Shown: positions 60,941-64,000 of the stretch, piece by piece
Position numbering within the stretch: position 1 is the first letter of the stretch
How the letters are laid out: each line of letters opens with the position of its first letter
Assembly: GCF_014860165.1 (NCBI RefSeq)
Contig: NZ_JACZKG010000063.1
Location: 1 to 64,000, forward strand
From: Devosia sp.
GTDB taxonomy: Bacteria > Pseudomonadota > Alphaproteobacteria > Rhizobiales > Devosiaceae
Direction: 5' to 3'
DNA length: 64,000 nucleotides
The notes under the pieces: model-generated
The model's database searches: none
Told to the model about the DNA's origin: nothing
The model's input: only the letters and a program-made list of their open reading frames with translations
Translations under genes and position numbers: made by a program

Positions 60941-62470
60941 ATGGTCGACGCAGTTCCGCTCTTCCGCATGGAAGGCATGTCCAAGCGCTATGGGGGCGTC
61001 CAGGCCCTCGACAAGGCGGACCTGATCGTCCGATCGGGAAAGGTCCATGCCATTCTCGGCGAGAACGGCGCCGGCAAGTCGACCCTGATCAAGATCATGT
61101 CGGGCGTGGTGGCACCTGACGAGGGGCGCATGCTGCTGGACGGTCAGGAGGTCAGCTTCGCCAGTCCCGCTGCCGCCAATGTCGCCGGCATCGTCTGCAT
61201 CTTCCAGGAATTGTCGCTGATCCCCGATTTGTCGGTGGCCGACAACATCGTCATTTCCAACCCGCCAACTTGGCTCGGCATGATCGATCGCAAGGCGCAG
61301 CATGCCATTGCCATGGAGGCCCTGCAACGTGCCGGCGGGGCCGACATCCACCCCATGGAACTGGTCAAGAACCTGCCGCTATCGCGCCGGCAGATCGTCG
61401 AGATCGCCAAGGCACTGGCGCGCAAACCGCGGGTGCTTATCCTTGATGAGGCCACCTCGGCGCTGACGGCCGCCGACGTCGAGACGGTGTTCGGCGTGCT
61501 CAAGCGCCTGCGCAGCGAAGGCATCGCGCTGCTCTACATTTCGCACCGCATGCACGAGATCGCCGAACTGGCCGATGATTGCACGGTATTCCGCAACGGC
61601 CGCAGGATCGCCACCTATCCCGCCGGCAGCAAGACCGGTGACGAGGTGGTCGAGCTGATGATCGGCCGCGAATACAGTTCCGTCTTCCCGCCCAAGCTCG
61701 ACACCGTCCACCGCAGCGCGACCCCGGTACTGGAGGCGCGCGATCTGCACTGGATGCAGCGGCTCAACGGCATTTCGCTGACCGCGCGGGCCGGTGAGGT
61801 CGTGGGCCTGGGCGGTCTGGACGGACAAGGGCAGCGCGAATTGCTGCTGGCCTTGTTCGGTGTGCTGCGTGGGGTCTCGGGCGCGGTGCTGGTCGATGGC
61901 GTCCAGCGGGTCATCAATGGCCCCCGGACCGCCAAGGCACCCGATATCGGCATGGCGCTGATCCCCGAAGACCGCAAGACCGAAGGGCTGATGCTGCCCA
62001 TGTCGGTGCGCGACAACCTCTCCTTTGCGGCCATGAGCCAGATTTCGCGCGGTGGCATCATCGACAGGCGCGCCGAAAGCGCCGCCATCGACCGCATGAT
62101 CAAGCTGCTGGCCATCAAGATGGCGAGTCCTGCCGCCGCCGTGGGATCATTGTCGGGCGGAAACCAGCAGAAGGTGGTCATCGCCAAGTGGCTGATGGTC
62201 GGGCCGCGCATCATCCTGCTCAACGATCCCACGCGCGGTATCGATGTTGGCACCAAACAGGAAATCTATGCCCTGCTGCGCAAGCTCGCGGCCGAGGGCG
62301 CGGCGATCATTCTCTACTCGACTGACTATGACGAACTGATCGGCTGCTGCGACCGTGTGCTGGTCCTCTATGACGGCGCGATCAAGCGCGAGCTGGTCGG
62401 GCCTGACATCACCGAGCATGCGCTCATCGCCTCGGCGCTCAATATCGATCACAAGGAGGCGGTGGCATGA
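60941..62470 (+). CDS. Sugar ABC transporter ATPase (RbsA/MglA type)
   Basis: 509 residues with two ATPase domains. The first is canonical: Walker A GENGAGKST, signature LPLSRRQIVEIAKAL, Walker B ILDEATSALT. The second has a degenerate P-loop (LDGQGQRELL) and a canonical LSGGNQQKVVIAKWL, as usual for RbsA. It powers the permease pair that follows; its stop overlaps the next ATG (ATGA). Confidence 0.94.
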   Translation: MVDAVPLFRMEGMSKRYGGVQALDKADLIVRSGKVHAILGENGAGKSTLIKIMSGVVAPDEGRMLLDGQEVSFASPAAANVAGIVCIFQELSLIPDLSVADNIVISNPPTWLGMIDRKAQHAIAMEALQRAGGADIHPMELVKNLPLSRRQIVEIAKALARKPRVLILDEATSALTAADVETVFGVLKRLRSEGIALLYISHRMHEIAELADDCTVFRNGRRIATYPAGSKTGDEVVELMIGREYSSVFPPKLDTVHRSATPVLEARDLHWMQRLNGISLTARAGEVVGLGGLDGQGQRELLLALFGVLRGVSGAVLVDGVQRVINGPRTAKAPDIGMALIPEDRKTEGLMLPMSVRDNLSFAAMSQISRGGIIDRRAESAAIDRMIKLLAIKMASPAAAVGSLSGGNQQKVVIAKWLMVGPRIILLNDPTRGIDVGTKQEIYALLRKLAAEGAAIILYSTDYDELIGCCDRVLVLYDGAIKRELVGPDITEHALIASALNIDHKEAVA

Positions 62471-63453
62471 ACGGGTTGCGCTACAGCTTGGCCGAGCAGC
62501 GCGGCATGTTCCTCGCGCTGGCCATCTTCATCATCATGTTCGCGTTCTACGTTGCCAATCATCCGGCCGGTTTCACGCCCAATGTCGTGCAAACGGCCGC
62601 CAACAAGGGGGTGCTGCTGGCGCTGGTCGCCATGGCGCAGACCTTCGTGGTGTTGACGGCCGGGATCGACCTTTCGGTCGGCATGATCTTCATCCTCGCC
62701 AATTGCCTGGCCTCCTATCTGCTGGTGGGCACGCCGCCGATGGTGGCGCTGGGCGTAGGTGGCGTGCTGCTGACCGGTCTTGCCTGCGGGGCGCTCAACG
62801 GCCTGCTGGTCATCTATGGGCGGCTGCAGCCGATCGTCATCACCATCGCCACCGGTGCGGTGTTCTTCGGCATCGCGCTGTGGATCAGACCTTATCCGGG
62901 AAGTGCGGACGACTTTTCATCTGATCTCGCCGATGCGCTGACGGGCAAGGTGCTCGGTGTGTTCCCGGCAAGCCTGCTGTTCCTTATCCTGCTGGTGCTG
63001 GTCATCTGGATCCCGTTCCGCCGTTCGGTCATCGGCCGAGCCGTCTATGCCGTGGGGTCATCGGAGCCGGCAGCCTATATGTCCGGCGTGCCGGTGATGC
63101 GGGCCAAGTTCACCGCCTATGTGCTGAGCGGCCTCCTGGCCGCCATGGGTGGCCTCTACATGACCTTCTTCACCTATTCAGGCGAAGCGTCGCTCGCCAA
63201 TGGCAACACCTATACGCTGAGCTCCATCGCCGCGGTGGTGCTGGGCGGGGTGTCGCTGTTCGGCGGGCGCGGTAGCGCCATCGGCGCCATCTTCGGAGCC
63301 CTGGCCTTTCGCGCCATCGGCGACTTGCTCTTCGTCTTCGATTTCGATCCGCTGTGGCAACCGCTGTTCCAGGGCGTGGTGCTGCTGCTGGCCGTATCGC
63401 TCGGTGCCGCGCGTCTGTTCCAGGTGCGCAACCGGCTCGACCTGTTCACCTGA
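62467..63453 (+). CDS. Sugar ABC transporter permease (RbsC type), first of two
   Basis: 328 residues, about 8-10 membrane spans. AGIDLSVGMIFILANCLASY contains the family's conserved GxxDLSVG, and GRAVYAVGSSEPAAYMSGVP is the cytoplasmic coupling loop. It is translationally coupled to the ATPase and followed 7 bp later by a second permease gene, so the channel is probably a heterodimer. Confidence 0.93.
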   Translation: MNGLRYSLAEQRGMFLALAIFIIMFAFYVANHPAGFTPNVVQTAANKGVLLALVAMAQTFVVLTAGIDLSVGMIFILANCLASYLLVGTPPMVALGVGGVLLTGLACGALNGLLVIYGRLQPIVITIATGAVFFGIALWIRPYPGSADDFSSDLADALTGKVLGVFPASLLFLILLVLVIWIPFRRSVIGRAVYAVGSSEPAAYMSGVPVMRAKFTAYVLSGLLAAMGGLYMTFFTYSGEASLANGNTYTLSSIAAVVLGGVSLFGGRGSAIGAIFGALAFRAIGDLLFVFDFDPLWQPLFQGVVLLLAVSLGAARLFQVRNRLDLFT

Positions 63454-63460
63454 GGCGCCG

Positions 63461-64000
63461 ATGACCACAGACAAACTCGACGCCCCCGCGACGTCCCGCA
63501 CCAATTGGACCAGCCGCATCGACCTGCCGGTCGCCACGGCCTTCGGCTGCATCATCCTGTTGCTGCTGGTAGGCAGTCTCTATTCGCCAAACTTCCTGTC
63601 GCCTGAATATCTGCTGCAGCAGCTCAAGGTCGGAGCCTTCCTGGGCGTCATCGCCACGGGCATGATGCTGGTGATCCTGCTCGGCCAGATCGACCTGTCG
63701 GTGCCCTGGGCAGTGACGCTGGGCGCCATGATGGCGTCAGCCGCCACGGCCTATGGGCCGATGGGTGAGGTGTTCGCCATTCCGTTCGGCGTGCTCTGCG
63801 GCGTCCTGATGGGCTTGGTCAACGGCATCGGCGTCGCCTATCTCCGTATCCCCTCTATGATCATCACGCTGGCGGTCAACGCCGTCGCGCAGGGGCTGAT
63901 GGTGGCCTATACCGGTGGCTTCGCCCCGCAGGACAGCGCCTCGCCGGCCATGCGCTATCTCGCAGCCGGCACAATACTGGGCGTTCCCAACGCCGTCATC
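63461..64000 (+). CDS. Second RbsC-type permease, cut by the window end
   Basis: 180 codons from the ATG at 63461 (MTTDKLDAPATSRTNWTSRI) with no stop before the window ends. Hydrophobic spans begin at VATAFGCIILLLLVGSLY; the conserved GQIDLSVPWAVTLG matches the DLSVG motif with P for G. Partner of the preceding permease. Confidence 0.9.
   Translation, partial: MTTDKLDAPATSRTNWTSRIDLPVATAFGCIILLLLVGSLYSPNFLSPEYLLQQLKVGAFLGVIATGMMLVILLGQIDLSVPWAVTLGAMMASAATAYGPMGEVFAIPFGVLCGVLMGLVNGIGVAYLRIPSMIITLAVNAVAQGLMVAYTGGFAPQDSASPAMRYLAAGTILGVPNAVI

Overview
The window looks like chromosome from a high-GC alphaproteobacterium of the order Hyphomicrobiales (Rhizobiales), plausibly Devosiaceae. Three things support this: the order pckA / chvI-chvG-hprK-EIIA(Man)-HPr / ahcY typical of that order, a DivL-like tyrosine kinase homologue with CtrA-type boxes, and a promoter matching the alphaproteobacterial stress sigma factor EcfG. 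The genus is inferred from gene content, not from a database search.

Layout. (1) 1-10.2 kb: DivL-like PAS kinase, Gfo/Idh/MocA oxidoreductase, CHASE-PAS-GGDEF-EAL protein, a gamma-carbonic anhydrase / DeoR pair, SelO, HAD phosphatase. (2) 10.2-30.2 kb, core chromosome: a REP-like inverted repeat; a SleB-like cell-wall hydrolase behind a full CtrA box; pckA; the chvIG-hprK-EIIA-HPr-grpB-DUF2937 run; ahcY with an AT-rich operator; polA; a double-domain KaiC-like ATPase translationally coupled to a hybrid histidine kinase behind an EcfG-type promoter; a lytic transglycosylase; a CASTOR/POLLUX-type ion channel. (3) 30.36-40.85 kb: a 10.4 kb integrative element in the 3' end of tRNA-Arg(CCG). It is bounded by 50-bp direct repeats and carries a complete tyrosine integrase, Arc-type regulators around a triple operator, a chain of overlapping small genes, a DUF1376 replication-type protein, an HK97-like capsid gene and a collar/collagen-like tail gene. 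No terminase, portal or protease is visible. Two copies of an unusual composite leader precede its two structural-gene blocks. (4) 40.85-47.7 kb: AraC regulator, FixH/YtkA-like protein, di-heme peroxidase, membrane protein, alpha/beta hydrolase, MDR reductase, then a frameshifted flavoprotein pseudogene and a scar of a KdpE-like regulator. (5) 47.7-59.6 kb: an eight-gene minus-strand operon with two N-carbamoylsarcosine-amidase-like cysteine hydrolases (one fused in frame to an MFS transporter), a dipeptide-type ABC importer with both ATPases on one chain, and further MFS transporters, divergent from a LysR regulator across a perfect palindrome. (6) 59.6-64 kb: a ribose-type sugar ABC importer behind a long inverted repeat, truncated by the window end.

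How the parts fit. The chvIG/hprK/EIIA/HPr/pckA block is the regulatory hub linking envelope or acid sensing and an incomplete phosphotransferase chain to gluconeogenesis. DivL-like kinase and CtrA boxes point to the cell-cycle circuit, and KaiC plus kinase behind an EcfG promoter points to the general stress response. The most distinctive accessory features are the capsid-bearing element with its duplicated promoter/hairpin leaders and tandem-Arc regulator, and the cysteine-hydrolase/ABC/MFS operon with its transporter-enzyme fusion. All assignments are by eye; no searches or structure predictions were run.
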